Source: Lineolata rhizophorae
Taxonomy: Eukaryota; Ascomycota; Dothideomycetes; Lineolatales; Lineolataceae
Direction of reading: 5' to 3'
Assembly: GCA_010093515.1 (NCBI GenBank)
Contig: MU001703.1
Span: 16,533 to 80,532, forward strand
Length of the DNA stretch: 64,000 nt
Shown: piece after piece, positions 22,730 to 33,568 of the stretch
Numbering within the stretch: position 1 is the stretch's first letter
Layout: every line of letters begins with the position of its first letter
Program-made: the position numbers and the translations under genes
Notes under the pieces: model-generated
Seen by the model: only the letters and a program-made list of their open reading frames with translations
What the model was told of the DNA's origin: nothing
Databases searched by the model: none

Positions 22730-25700
22730 TCACATCATATTCCTCCCCTTCGTCTCTTCCTTACCGCTCCACAGCGCCGTCTGCACCCGCGACAGCACCG
22801 GCCCGAGCACCGGCTTCAGCGAGTTGTTCCGGCAGTACGCATCAACGAGCTCGAGGTAGACGGACGAGAACGCGACGCGAAGCCACATGACGCCCGGCTC
22901 TACCTCCTCATCCTCGTCCGGCGCGCCGTCTTCGTCCTCGCCATTCGCGAGCGTCTCGGCGCCGTCCTGCGCGTCGTCCACGCCTCCCATCTGCACGTCC
23001 TCGTCCTCGGCGGCGGTGCCGTCGCTGCGCCGCCACGCGCCGCGGCCCCGTTTCGCCTTCGCCGACGCGAAGTTCACCGCCGGCGGCTCCGCGTCCACCT
23101 CGCGCAAATGCCTGCTGAGATTCTCCATGACCTTGACGCTGAAGCCGGGGATGCCGAGCGGGAGCTTGCGCTCGTCGATGGGCGTGTTCAACCACGTGAA
23201 AGTCGGAGGCAGAGCGAGCGCCGCGGCGTCCCTCTCGGTCGTGCTAGTGGCGGAGCTCGCGCCGTCTAGCGCGGCGAACGACGCGGACGGCTTGTGCCCG
23301 TGTTTCTTCGCGCTGCTGCCAGATGACGTGCCCGGTCGCTCGGAACCGCTCGCCACCGACGGCGCGGAGCGGTCTTCCGGTAGGTGCTTTTGCACGTGGC
23401 GCCCGACCTGGGGAGCCGACGCGGGTGCGTCGGCGAACTTGTCGCAGCTGCGCCAGCGGCAGCGGTAGCCGCCGACAGTAGCACCGGCGTCTGGGCCACA
23501 CGCCGTAGACCCTAACCCCGAGCCCAAGGGCGGAGGCTGCTGCTGTCCGTTTGCATTGGCGTTTCCTGATCCGTCGGCCTGCGCCTGAGCCTGCTGGTCT
23601 TGACCTTCCTCTAGCTTGACGCCAGGAGCTGGGCCAGGTACCAGTTTGCCCTCGGCGTTGCGCATCGCACCCAGGTGCGCTTCGAGAATGTGTTCATACA
23701 TGCGCTTGCTGCCAGCTTCCCACTCGTTGCATGCCTGCCGATTCTTCCCACCGGGTCCTTCCCACACGGTCCACTGGCAGGGAATATAGGCCTTGCCTTC
23801 TCGGGGGTCGACGGGTTCCTCACGCGGCGCAATGTTGGAGATAACATACAATGGCTTTGCGCGCCCTGTCATATGCTCCTTTTCCGTTTTGACGGATGCC
23901 GTCGCGCCGGAGACATGCTCCGCAATAAGCCCGATGAAGGCACGAGCCTCAAGAGGCGGCCCGCGAGCGGTTGATGGAGCAGAACCTTCACTAGGTGTTT
24001 CGCCGAAGGCGCGTTTATAGGCTTCCCACATGCCGATCTGCGTCATGTCCTTGCCGGCTTCATACTTGAAGCAGGTTTGGAGCCTGACCGCGTAACTAAT
24101 TAGCGGAGTTTCAACACCCGGAGGCGAATTTGATGATAAGCACATACCAGTACCCTGCTTGAATAGCTGGGTCTTTGCCCATGCGGGCGATTTTCTTCAA
24201 AATCGACGGCGGACATACTAACGGAGTAGTCGCATCAGGCGCTTTCCAGGGTGCTGCTCCGCCAGAGTGAGCCTGCGCTGCTGACATTGCCGTCTTTGAC
24301 GGTTGCCGGGTCTGTTTTTCTAATATCGCGCCATGCAACAAAAACCGTCGCAAGTCCTGTATAAAGCTTGCGATATTCACACTCTTCACTAGATCGCCCA
24401 CATTGTCTCGCATATTTGTGTAGTAACACCAGAACTCTAGCACAGCGGTGCGCAGCTCCTCGTCATCGACAAGAAGGTAGTCGTGGATGCGCTCGAGCGC
24501 GCGGGGCGAGATGCCCTGGAGACGGTTCGGAATGTCTGGCAGCAGCTCCGAAATGCGGCTCAGTGATCGCAGGGTCTGAATGATGACACCGCGGTCGTTG
24601 CTATCGAGCTGTGAGATAAGAGAAAGGTAAAGCGGATTGGAGCTGTCCAAGACGAAGTACCGAACAAGTTGTTCGGCCATCTCGAGAGCGTAGAGACGTA
24701 ACTCGACGACGTGAGGGCTCTTCGGAAGGTTGAGGATGATCGTTATCATGTCGCGGAATAGAGGTTCGGAAACTGCGGCATAGCGTGCATTATCTTCGTG
24801 CAGCAGCATGTTGCGCAGCACGAGGCCAGCTTCGTTAATCATTTGGAGCCGGTCGCGCTCATCAGGGGTGAGAAGCTCGCCCACAGTCTTCTTAGGTTTA
24901 TGAGAGCGGATCTTGTCGAGGAGATTTGGGGTGCTGCTGATGCCGTTCAGTGTTTGTGGATCAGCCATGACATCATCATTATCTAGATACGAGAGCGTCC
25001 ATTGGACTTCTGAGAAGAAAGGCGCAATCTCAAGGACTTTCTGAATGAGCGCGGTTCCAAGGCCGGGAAATTGCTCCATGCGAAACTTGTCGAAGCGCTC
25101 GTTAGAAATCCGAACAAGGTGATAAAGCGCATATCGCTGCTCATCTAGGATGCCGGACTTCATGGCCATGAGCGTGCGCACGTAGATGCTAGGGCCCACA
25201 TAGCCCGCTACAAATTTCGGCGTCAGCCTCGTGGGGAATATTTTCAAACAGGGTTTCGTACTTCCAGGCTTCAAAAGTCCTCTCTGCATTTGGTCGCGCG
25301 CCTTGCTCTGCTTGCGGGCGAACATTTCCGGGTTGCTCTTTGGGGTAAACAGCGGGTTGACCCTTATTGGAGCTAGCTGGGACGGCTCGTAGTTCGCGAT
25401 GACGATGGAAGAGTTGTCGGGCCTGTTCACGGCACCGTTTGTGCTTGCCGAGTTGTGATGCCCGGAGTGAGAAGTCGACGAGGTGTGGTTCGCCATGCCA
25501 GATGAATGACGGGTTTGACGGGGCGCGGATACCTCGGGTTGGAAGAGAACTCGTTGGGGAGGAGCTTGACGCAGGGCTGGAGCAGACATTTGAGCGATTA
25601 GTCACGAGATGTGGGACAAGTATGAATCAAGAAGGTGCCGACGGTGAAACAAAGGTTGGGCAGTGGGATGACAGCGACGGAAGGCGCCAATCACACGCAG

Positions 25701-26428
25701 CTGGCCTGCGCCCGCCTCGCACCTACCTCGAGTAACGCGTCCCGTGCTAGTTGGCTCGTCCATATCCATCTTGTCCTCCTTGGGCGTCCTTTCCGCGTCG
25801 TCGTCCGACCCATCGCTCTCGTCTTTGTTGTCCAGCCCGTTTGCTAGGTTCCCGGTCTCCCTGTTGACCGGCCGCTGGAAGTTGTCGAGTGTTCGATTCA
25901 ACAGGTCGCCGCCCTTGGCCGAAACATGTTCCAGGATCTCCTTAGGCGGCGGTTCACGCTTGTGATGCGTGGATATCTCATAAGCCCTAGAATTTTGTTA
26001 GAGCTTGCAAACACCAAACCCGCCACTTTCCCGCTGCACGTACGCAAGGTTCTTGTAGTAGGCTGTCTTGACCATGAAAGCCTGCGTCGCAATGTTGCTG
26101 CTATTGGGCAAAAACTCCTGGGCTATCTTTCTCCATGCCAGTTTGTTGTTTTTGATATCAGACACCTTGTCGTAGCCCCCTTCTTCCATAACGCGTTTGT
26201 AGAGGCGCAAAAGATCGAGATGGCGATTTGCGACCTTTGGCTCGGGATCGAACACAGTTCTGAGCAGCCACGCCGGGTTAGCACAATAGAAGGCGCGCGT
26301 GCGCGCACTAGGATGCGCAGAAGCGGAACGTACCCTCGCTTCTCGTGATATTGCTCCAGCTCCCTTATGAACTTCTCGTACTCCCCGGACCGGTCAATAG
26401 ACGGCTCGCGGGCCCGCTGCGGAGCCAT
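22730..26428 (-). CDS. RSC chromatin-remodelling complex subunit RSC9 (ARID, RFX-like, zinc fingers)
   Basis: Nuclear DNA-binding subunit of the RSC/PBAF-type SWI/SNF remodeller. Exons are 26334-26428, 26044-26259, 25727-25986, 24148-25576 and 22730-24095; phases agree and give 1121 residues. Residues about 10-105 form an ARID domain (YEKFIRELEQYHEKRG ... DLLRLYKRVMEEGGYDKVSD ... AWRKIAQEF ... AYYKNLAAYE). An acidic linker (DESDGSDDDAERTPKEDK) follows. The helical middle contains VRISNERFDKFRMEQFPGL and LYALEMAEQLVRYF, typical of Rsc9/ARID2. After the last intron comes an RFX-type DNA-binding segment (GMWEAYKRAFGE ... FIGLIAEHVSGA), then two C2H2-type fingers (IPCQWTVW...HILEAH and YRCRWRSCDKF...VGRHVQKH) and an acidic stretch. 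It is divergent from the REC114-like gene, with 489 bases between starts. Confidence 0.93.
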
Positions 26429-26917
26429 GGCGATCGGCGGGCGCCCACCCCTGGCGTGTCACTCCTGCCTGGCGGAAAAGCGCGAGCGCGCAGTTGGGAC
26501 AGGGTGTGGTGAGCGAACGCAAGTCTGAGGCGGCAGGCGCGGAGGCGGGTCGGGTGCAGGGAGCGAACGCGACGGAGGTGCTAGGCGATGCGCGTCGCGA
26601 ACTTCGCGATGGAGGGTGAAGTCGGTCGTTTGCGTTGGCTGGGGCTAGCGACCCGCTCCGTCTTGGCGCGCTGGGGAGGCACGTGCATTAGCGCTTCCCA
26701 GCGATCTATCCTTGCGTCAGTTGCCTCCACAAACGGCAACCCAAGCCTCAACTCTCCCCGTCCCTCTGTCACTTCCTCGCTCAGTGTTCCCAGCTAACAT
26801 GTCTTAAGCCCATTGTGCAAGGCGACCGTGAGGTACGCGCCACGTATCCGCTGGCAACTTAGTCAACGAACTGTAAATTTATCGTCTCCCAAGCCGGGGG
26901 ACGAAGGTACCGCCGTC
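26429..26917. promoter_or_regulatory. Divergent promoter region between RSC9 and the REC114-like gene
   Basis: A 489-base spacer between two genes transcribed outward. The RSC9 side is GC-rich, with GCGAACGC-type words repeated at 26513-26520 and 26562-26570. No defined transcription-factor site can be called with confidence. Confidence 0.5.
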
Positions 26918-29098
26918 ATGGAATCCTTGGGACACTCACGCCAAGGGTTCATCAGCCTTCAGCTCCGCAAATTTTCGCACGCCACGGATCCCATTGATCA
27001 GCGTGATAGCTTCTCGTGGAACCATACTTACCGCGATCTTAGTCTTGTCATTGATGCACATTTCTCTCGAGCTGATCCGGCACGTGACCTCGGTCCACCT
27101 GGTCAAAGGATCCTCAAAGTATTTCAGGGCACTGACATCTTGGTATGACAGCCACAATATGAACATATTGGAAACTACCCCATCTTTTAAACTAGTTGGT
27201 AATGTCTCGTCGCGCGTTGACTTTCTTCTTAGGAGCACCTAAACCTCGACGAGATAATCCAGGACACAAACCGGGTAATAGCCAATGCCAGGAAGGATCA
27301 CATTCAACTACACTCTGAACAGCTTCCATTTCAAGCATTAACCCGCCTACCACTTCTTGCGATGAGATACCGCGTGCCTGAACGCCAGGTAAGCTTCGTT
27401 CTCTGATACTATCTAAACTATTGGAAACGATGTGTCTTAGCAATTTACTAATATTTGGAGAAATAGATTATGCGTCGGCTACAATTCAAACTAGCGTCTC
27501 CACAAGATCACACATTATTAGTCAATTTCTTAAAAGACTCAGGCTGTCAGATAGTAGAGTCTGGCTTTAGTGGCCGACGTGCATCGCAGACAACTATGCC
27601 AACGCATGTCGAATCTTCTCAGCCAAATACGGGCCTATCTAGCCGGTCTATTCCAGGGCTACCATCAAGTTCCCCGTCAACCTCAAACCTGCTCCCTTGT
27701 AATGCGCCAAGGAAGAGGGCTCATCCTTTATCAACCTTGCATGAGCATGAGGAGTTCAGCTCCCACGTTTATAGGCCCGTCTCCACTCAGCCGTCTCAGC
27801 CATTCAGCCAACTTGCTCATCAGTACAGTCGTAAGCGACCAGCAACCCATCAAAGTCACTTAATGCGTAATCATAATTTCGACGGCCAGCCATCACCACT
27901 TAACCTTCACAGTTACGGACCTAGGACACGATCACCCTTAGCTGCTATCCCACCACTGACTTCAGACACAACCGCGCCCTCAGACTACATGCTCACCTCC
28001 GATACTCTCGGTCGGCCTAGTCCACCGCCAACGCTGTATGCAGACCCAGTGGCCAGCATAGAAGCGCAATCTCGACCTCTACGCACATCCATGTCGATGA
28101 TAGACTTATGTCCAGATCCGTCCTCACCCCCTCACGAACATGCCTCAACGCAGCATCAGACCCACTCTACTGAGGACGAGGCACCTCCTTGCCAACATCT
28201 TAATATCTCAAAGCATGAACCACTTGTGCAGTCTCGACATTTTGCTCGCGCTAGCCAAATTCACCAGCAAGAGCAAGAACAATATCACCACCACGACACT
28301 AGAGCTGGGGTCCACACGTCGCAATCGGAAGACAATATTTTTGCACGCCCTTCTAAGTTCTGTAAAGAAACCTCGCTCCTCTCCGTGCAGTCTGATCCAA
28401 CAGACTTGACTCTCATGGATCTACTTCCTCCGCGGCGAGAGTTGCCGTTCAATAAGATCGAGAGGACCGGAAATAGTGGCCTCAGGAAGATGATAGCGTC
28501 GACATCGACCAGCAAATTGCCTCCGTTGCCGAGGCCGCGGTTTGTAGGCGAGGATAGGAAATGCAAAGGGGAAGATAGAAGCCGAAAGACGACTATAGAA
28601 CGTAGGGCTTCTGGCAATAGAGAAGACAGAAGCGCCAATAAAGCGGGCGAAGAACAAACCGAAGAGACGCGCCAGCCAAAGGAAACTCACAAAGAGCCAC
28701 AGCTGCACACCCATGCCTTAGAGTCCAATACCACCTCTGATGCCGTTCCTGCTGCTGATACTCCAACAAAAACTCCAATGGCACCTTCTTCATCTAGTCA
28801 CCCGCCTCGGCTTCCTCTAGCCACCGCAAATGCTTCTACGAATACATCGCCTCCTCCTGCTTATCTTCGTGACATGGCCCCAGCCAATGCCTCTGCCACG
28901 GAGCTTTTCGCGTCGCGCATCGCGGCTCGGGACGCCGCTGGCGATGATGCCCTGACTGCAGCGTACGCGGCGCGGCCGGAGCAGGAGCGGCTGGCGGCGA
29001 TTGATAACTTCATCGCGGCGCGCCTTGGGGACGAGGCATTCGTGAGGCTTTGTCGTGATGTGGGGAGGTGCTGGAAGAGAGTTGGGTTGGAGCTGTGA
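26918..29098 (+). CDS. REC114-like meiotic recombination protein
   Basis: REC114 works with MEI4 to activate SPO11 for meiotic double-strand breaks. Exons are 26918-27142, 27233-27388 and 27467-29098, all joined in phase 0, giving 670 residues. The N-terminal 140 residues read as one beta-rich domain: SFSWNHTYRDLSLVIDAHF, GPPGQRILKVFQGTDIL, then after intron 1 QDTNRVIANARKDHIQLH and RLPLLAMRYRVPERQ, and after intron 2 MRRLQFKLASPQDHTLLVNF ending LKDSGC. This arrangement (short strands, a RYR..RR.Q.KF motif, then a helix) matches the fungal Rec114/Rec7 PH-like domain. The remaining 500 residues are Pro/Ser/His-rich and disordered. A C-terminal helix (ERLAAIDNFIAARLGDEAF...CRDVGRCW) fits the REC114 C-terminal helix that pairs with MEI4. 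The first ATG after an in-frame upstream region is used. Introns end in CTTAG and ATAG, the second with an ACTAAT branch. The assignment is by pattern only. Confidence 0.6.
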
Positions 29099-32000
29099 GT
29101 GAGATTGAGAGGATGTGGTGCTGGATGGGGTGAGTCTAGGGTATCGTACTAGTCCTAGATTGGTGGAGTCTAAAGGTGAAACGAGGTTCCCATTCTATCA
29201 ACACCTAGGGCGGTATTGTCTTGGTATCGGAGCATTTGCTGTTCTCGTACTATCAGCATGCATATCAAGTATGAAGATATCGTGAAAAGCATTGCTATCT
29301 ACCATATGTGTATGTTTCTTCTTGCGGGATTGAGTCTCGACCCTTGAAATCTATCTACTGCTGTAAGGGTTATCAGATACGGTGGAGAATCCTATTAGCT
29401 CTTCCATATTGATACTGAGGGCGAAATATATTGAGAAGGTGGTCTCGTGGGGGCAATCACGAAAGTAAACGTCTCTCAGCCCAGTTCTTCTTTCGATATC
29501 ATCAATCACACTCACCCCAATGACAACATTAGAATTAGCACCACGTTCAGCTATCAACTCCTCCAATTCGATAAGCCTTCCCGTCTGTCCCCCACAGCAC
29601 CCAAGTCAGCTGGAAACAAAGAAAAAGGAGATGGTTTTGGTCGGCTATCTTGCATACTCCACTGACCTCCGACCACGTCGGAAAGCCCGGGCTCGAAATG
29701 GTTCGGCCGAATCGAACGTCGAAGAACGTCGAGGCTGAAGGCCGAGCCAGACTACAAGAATCTGAAGGAGCGCGGGAGGTGTCATCCACGTCCGAAAAAT
29801 TTTCGCTAGGGCTGTGCTGCGGCTTAGGCGTATGTGTCTTTGCTTTTTTCTTCCCTCTTTTCCCTAGGGTCTCGCCTCTGCCTACACCCGGTCTACCCCA
29901 TCAATTTCACTGCTGACCGACGCCCTCCCCACGATTCGTTAATGCACGGCACGGACGTTCCAATGTAGGCCCCATCTCTGTCAGATTTTTTTTTTCCCCT
30001 GCGGGATTCTTACCTATGCGCGTAGGGCTAGGAGGGATCTCCGCCCTGTTTTCTCAAACGAGCTTTTGCCCTGGGCTGGCTGGGAGGTTAGCTGCCTGCC
30101 CCACGCAGGCGATCTAGTGGCCGTCACTTCACTTGTTTGCGTTGCCTTTCTTCAAGCTTAATTGGGTGGTCTTGCGTGGTGAGTTGGGGGAGCAAAGTAC
30201 CCAAAGTAGGTAGGTAAATACGCCATGAACCACCCACTTTCAGTTGGTTGAGTGGGATACACCTGTATACGAGGTTGGTAGATGGATAGGCCAATGCGAG
30301 TAGACGAGGACCTTCCGGAGCACCCTGCATATCCTCCTCTTCAGACCAACGATCGTCCTAACTACAGTGGGAGGTGGCCTGCCCTGGCCTGACCTTAGAG
30401 ACTGCTAAGGCTATCCACTACTCAGCGGCCTGCCTTGGAATCTTATTTTCTTTTGCCCCTTCCTGTCTCGCCCTGACCTCACACTCTTTTTCTAGTCTCA
30501 CTGCACCCCACAACTCACCCGCATGGCCTAACCTCCGCCGCACGGACATACTCCAAGCTACGAGTATGACCCCCCTGCAGGTCGGTCTGCGATCCATCGG
30601 GTGTGCGGAACGAAGCTCTAACTTCAGTCATGGGAGGGAATTCTTCATTTTCTTTTCTCTGCTTCTCGGCCGAGACGAGACCTCAGCCCACCGGACCGCT
30701 CTATTCTTACGGCGTTCGCCTAAGACGGGGTCCTCAGGTGTTTTAGCGCCCATAGGTTCACCGCGACGATTCGTCCAGATGTACGGCGTGGGATCTCCCG
30801 TTAATAGCTACAGATCGTTCTTCTTGGCCGGCGGCGGACCAGCTCCGCGTCGAAGGCCAGCGGAGGCAAAAAAATAAAGAGACCTGTGCCTGCCCAGCCC
30901 AGTCCCCATCCCACGCCCAGAAATCTACTCTTAGCTATGTACATAGATACGTGCGTAGTACGCAGGTCCCCAAAAAGCCCATCCACCTGGTACGCGCCTA
31001 TCTGCGAGCAAGTACCTATCGTCGCGTCCCGCGGGCCCGCCGCACGCTCTCCGCGCTCGTCCCGCCAAACGACCACCCTCGACCTCCCAAGACCGCGCGT
31101 CTCCATCCCCGCGCCCTCCTCCCCTGAACCCAGCTCGTTCTCTTCCCGCCCACCAGGCCCCAAGTTCCCTAGCAGGCCCGCCGCACGTAGTCATACCAGA
31201 CTCCGCCCCCACTCCCCTTGCTAGACGGCGGGAACAGCCGGGAAGAAGCGGGACACGGACCCCGCGGCCGCAGCCCGGGCGATCGTATGCTACACGGCTG
31301 CAACCCAGCGCAGGGAATGCCGCGTTGTGCGTGTCTCATCCCAGCGGCACCCCGAAGGAAGGCAAAAAGGCGGGGAAGAAGGATTGAAAGGTGGAGAAGG
31401 GAGGAGGGGAGGGGGTGAGGGCGGCGGAAGCGCGCGCCAGCCTTTTGAGCCGCATAACGTATGTGCATCCAGTCGGGTGCGACTTGATGACAGAGGAGGC
31501 GGGCAGGGCACGCGACACTCCGCGGCGCCCCCCGCCTCCCCGTCTTACGCGATTCGAGCCAGTCTAGACGGTCCGTGACGTGATCTCGCGCAAAACCGCG
31601 AAGGCGAGACATCGGGATGCGCGCCGGGGCTGACTAAACCGCGACAATAGCTCGGTCGGGGTCTCCGCGAAGCGCCCGAGGCTATGTAGGTACAGCAGTA
31701 CCATGAACATGTCACAGGCACACAAAAACGCATCTCGTGCTGTCGGGATCAACCTTTTGCATTTCCGATGCCGCGGAAAAAGAAGAGACCGCCATGTCGG
31801 TTTCCTGTAGTCCCCGCGCAAGCACACCCATATTTTCCGACATTAGACGATGAACAGAGCTTCGCCCACTCCACGCTCCTCACACAAGAGCAGAAAGGAA
31901 AAAAAAGCCAGAAAAATCCAGTGGTATACAAAACACGAACGCACATCCAGCCTCCAACCGTGCAAATCTTTCTCTCTGGACACCTACCCCTCTTCGTCGT

Positions 32001-32250
32001 CGTCATAAAGTAACTTGTCCTCCGCAGGACCCTTGCCCAGAGAAACAATGCAGCCGTCCGACCCAAAACCCACAAGAGATCAGCGGAACCTTAAGAAAGC
32101 CCCGGGCATCGAAAGGAAAGACACGGTGTATAGCGCGCCCATGGAGAGTAGAAAAGGAGGAGCCGTGAAAAGAACCGAGATATAAAAGCACGCAAGAACA
32201 CCTTATGAACCCGGGTGAAGTGATGCCCCCCCACAATGGTCTCATCCCAC
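29099..32250. other. Intergenic region of about 3.1 kb, no gene supported
   Basis: This lies between two convergent genes (REC114-like and the Zn2Cys6 factor). It starts AT-rich and becomes GC-rich and G/A-biased around 31340-31440. A T9 run lies at about 29988-29996 and TAGGTAGGTAAAT at about 30207-30219. Open frames such as the one at 30374-30877 lack family features or a sensible composition. Confidence 0.4.
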
Positions 32251-33568
32251 CTACTGACTTTCCAGGGCGCGCTTTGCGGCGTCCGCGACAGCTTCCTGGA
32301 CGCTCGAGGCCTCGCGTGCGACCTCCTCGGTACGCTGGCGCTTCTCTACGCCGCCGTTGATCTGGCCGTAGTTAGAAACTACGTCGCGAGGTTGAGGAGA
32401 CGAACGCAACTTACCAGGTCGTCCTCGGCACGGCGCTTCGAGCCTGCCATGAGGACCTCGACGGCCTCACGAGCCTCGTCGGACAGGCTCTGCCTGGAAC
32501 GCTGTCAGCGAAGCACGGCGGCCGGATAGTTGCACAAGACTTACTTGGGAGTCGGGGCGGGGGGAGCGGCGCCCACCCACTCCATGAAGGCCTTTTGGAG
32601 TTCGTCAAGGCCTTGACGCAGCGAAGCTAGCTCCATGGAGTGATCGTGTTTCATCTGCTCCATCTCCGCCCGAAGTTCGTCCACTTGCGCCACCAGGTTC
32701 TTGTGCGCTCTAGTGTGATGGTTGCGACGGTTAGCCCACTGTGCCTCTTCTGGCATCCTGAGACGGTGATATATCTCGACTGGCAGAATCGAATCGCATA
32801 TACAACCAAGCAACGTGATCCAAACACAACAAAGCAAAAGCAAGACAAGACCTCGACGCTGTGAAGGGTGTTTGACGGAAAGAAAGCAGTTCATGATACG
32901 CACCCCTTCTCGGGACCACGCTTCTGAGCCTCGTGCGTATATTCACACTGGACGCCAGCCTTGGTGCAAGCTTTGCACGACGGGGAGCCTGGAGCGTGTG
33001 TGCATCGCGTCTTAATCTCGTGTTAATAAGTAAGGTCTGACGCGTCGGAAGAGTCAAGAGAGCACACCTTCTTGTTTTTGCAGCGATCGCACGCTTGCGT
33101 CGCCTTCTTCTTGTCGGTGCCCGGCGGCGAGGGTGCGCCGGTGGCGGGGGGGGACGCGAAACCGGCTATTACTGTGTTAATGAAGCTATCATCCAAGTCG
33201 CACGACGCTATCGTGGATCCCAACGCGCCAGCACAGCGCTTAACGCGGTATGGAAGTGGCAACTCACTCATAGCCGCTTGAGCGCCCGTGTAGCCCTGCA
33301 CGTTGCCAGGCTCGCCATTGCTGCCTATAGACGGCCGGCTGAGCTGCGGGTCGACGGCGTAGTCATGTTGTGGAAAGCCGGCCTGGGTGGCAGGCACGTA
33401 CTGGCCGTACGGCGGGTAGTGCGTGAACTGGTATGACGCGTGCGTATCGTGTATCTTGGCCTCCGCTTCGTTCGGGGTGCTGGCTGTCGGCGACGTCGGC
33501 TCCGGGTTCGAGGCTGGTTGCGCGGGCAGCTGCGGCGGCGAGGCCTGCGCAAGCGACGGCGAGGTCAT
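32251..33568 (-). CDS. Zn2Cys6 fungal-type transcription factor with coiled coil
   Basis: A nuclear DNA-binding regulator; target genes unknown. Six exons are proposed: 33268-33568, 33068-33171, 32904-33010, 32545-32709, 32415-32493 and 32251-32343, giving 282 residues. The N-terminus is Pro/Ser/Tyr-rich (YQFTHYPPYGQY). The binuclear zinc cluster spans exons 2 and 3: ACDRCKNKKTRC, then SCKACTKAGVQC, spacing C-X2-C-X6-C-X8-C-X2-C-X6-C, followed by basic EAQKRGPEKG. The next exons encode a helix with heptad-like leucines (HKNLVAQVDELRAEM ... LASLRQGLDELQKAF) suited to dimerisation. The C-terminus is charged (SKRRAEDDLKRQRTEEV). Acceptors of introns 2 and 5 are ATTAAG and GTAGAG, weaker than usual. 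The first intron (33172-33267) is 96 bases and in frame, so retention would add 32 residues. I do not recognise an orthologue, and it is shorter than most members of this class. Confidence 0.82.

Noticed and set aside
30374-30877. Plus-strand frame of 167 codons
   Set aside because: No recognised domain, no leader or splice context, and other frames of similar length overlap it.
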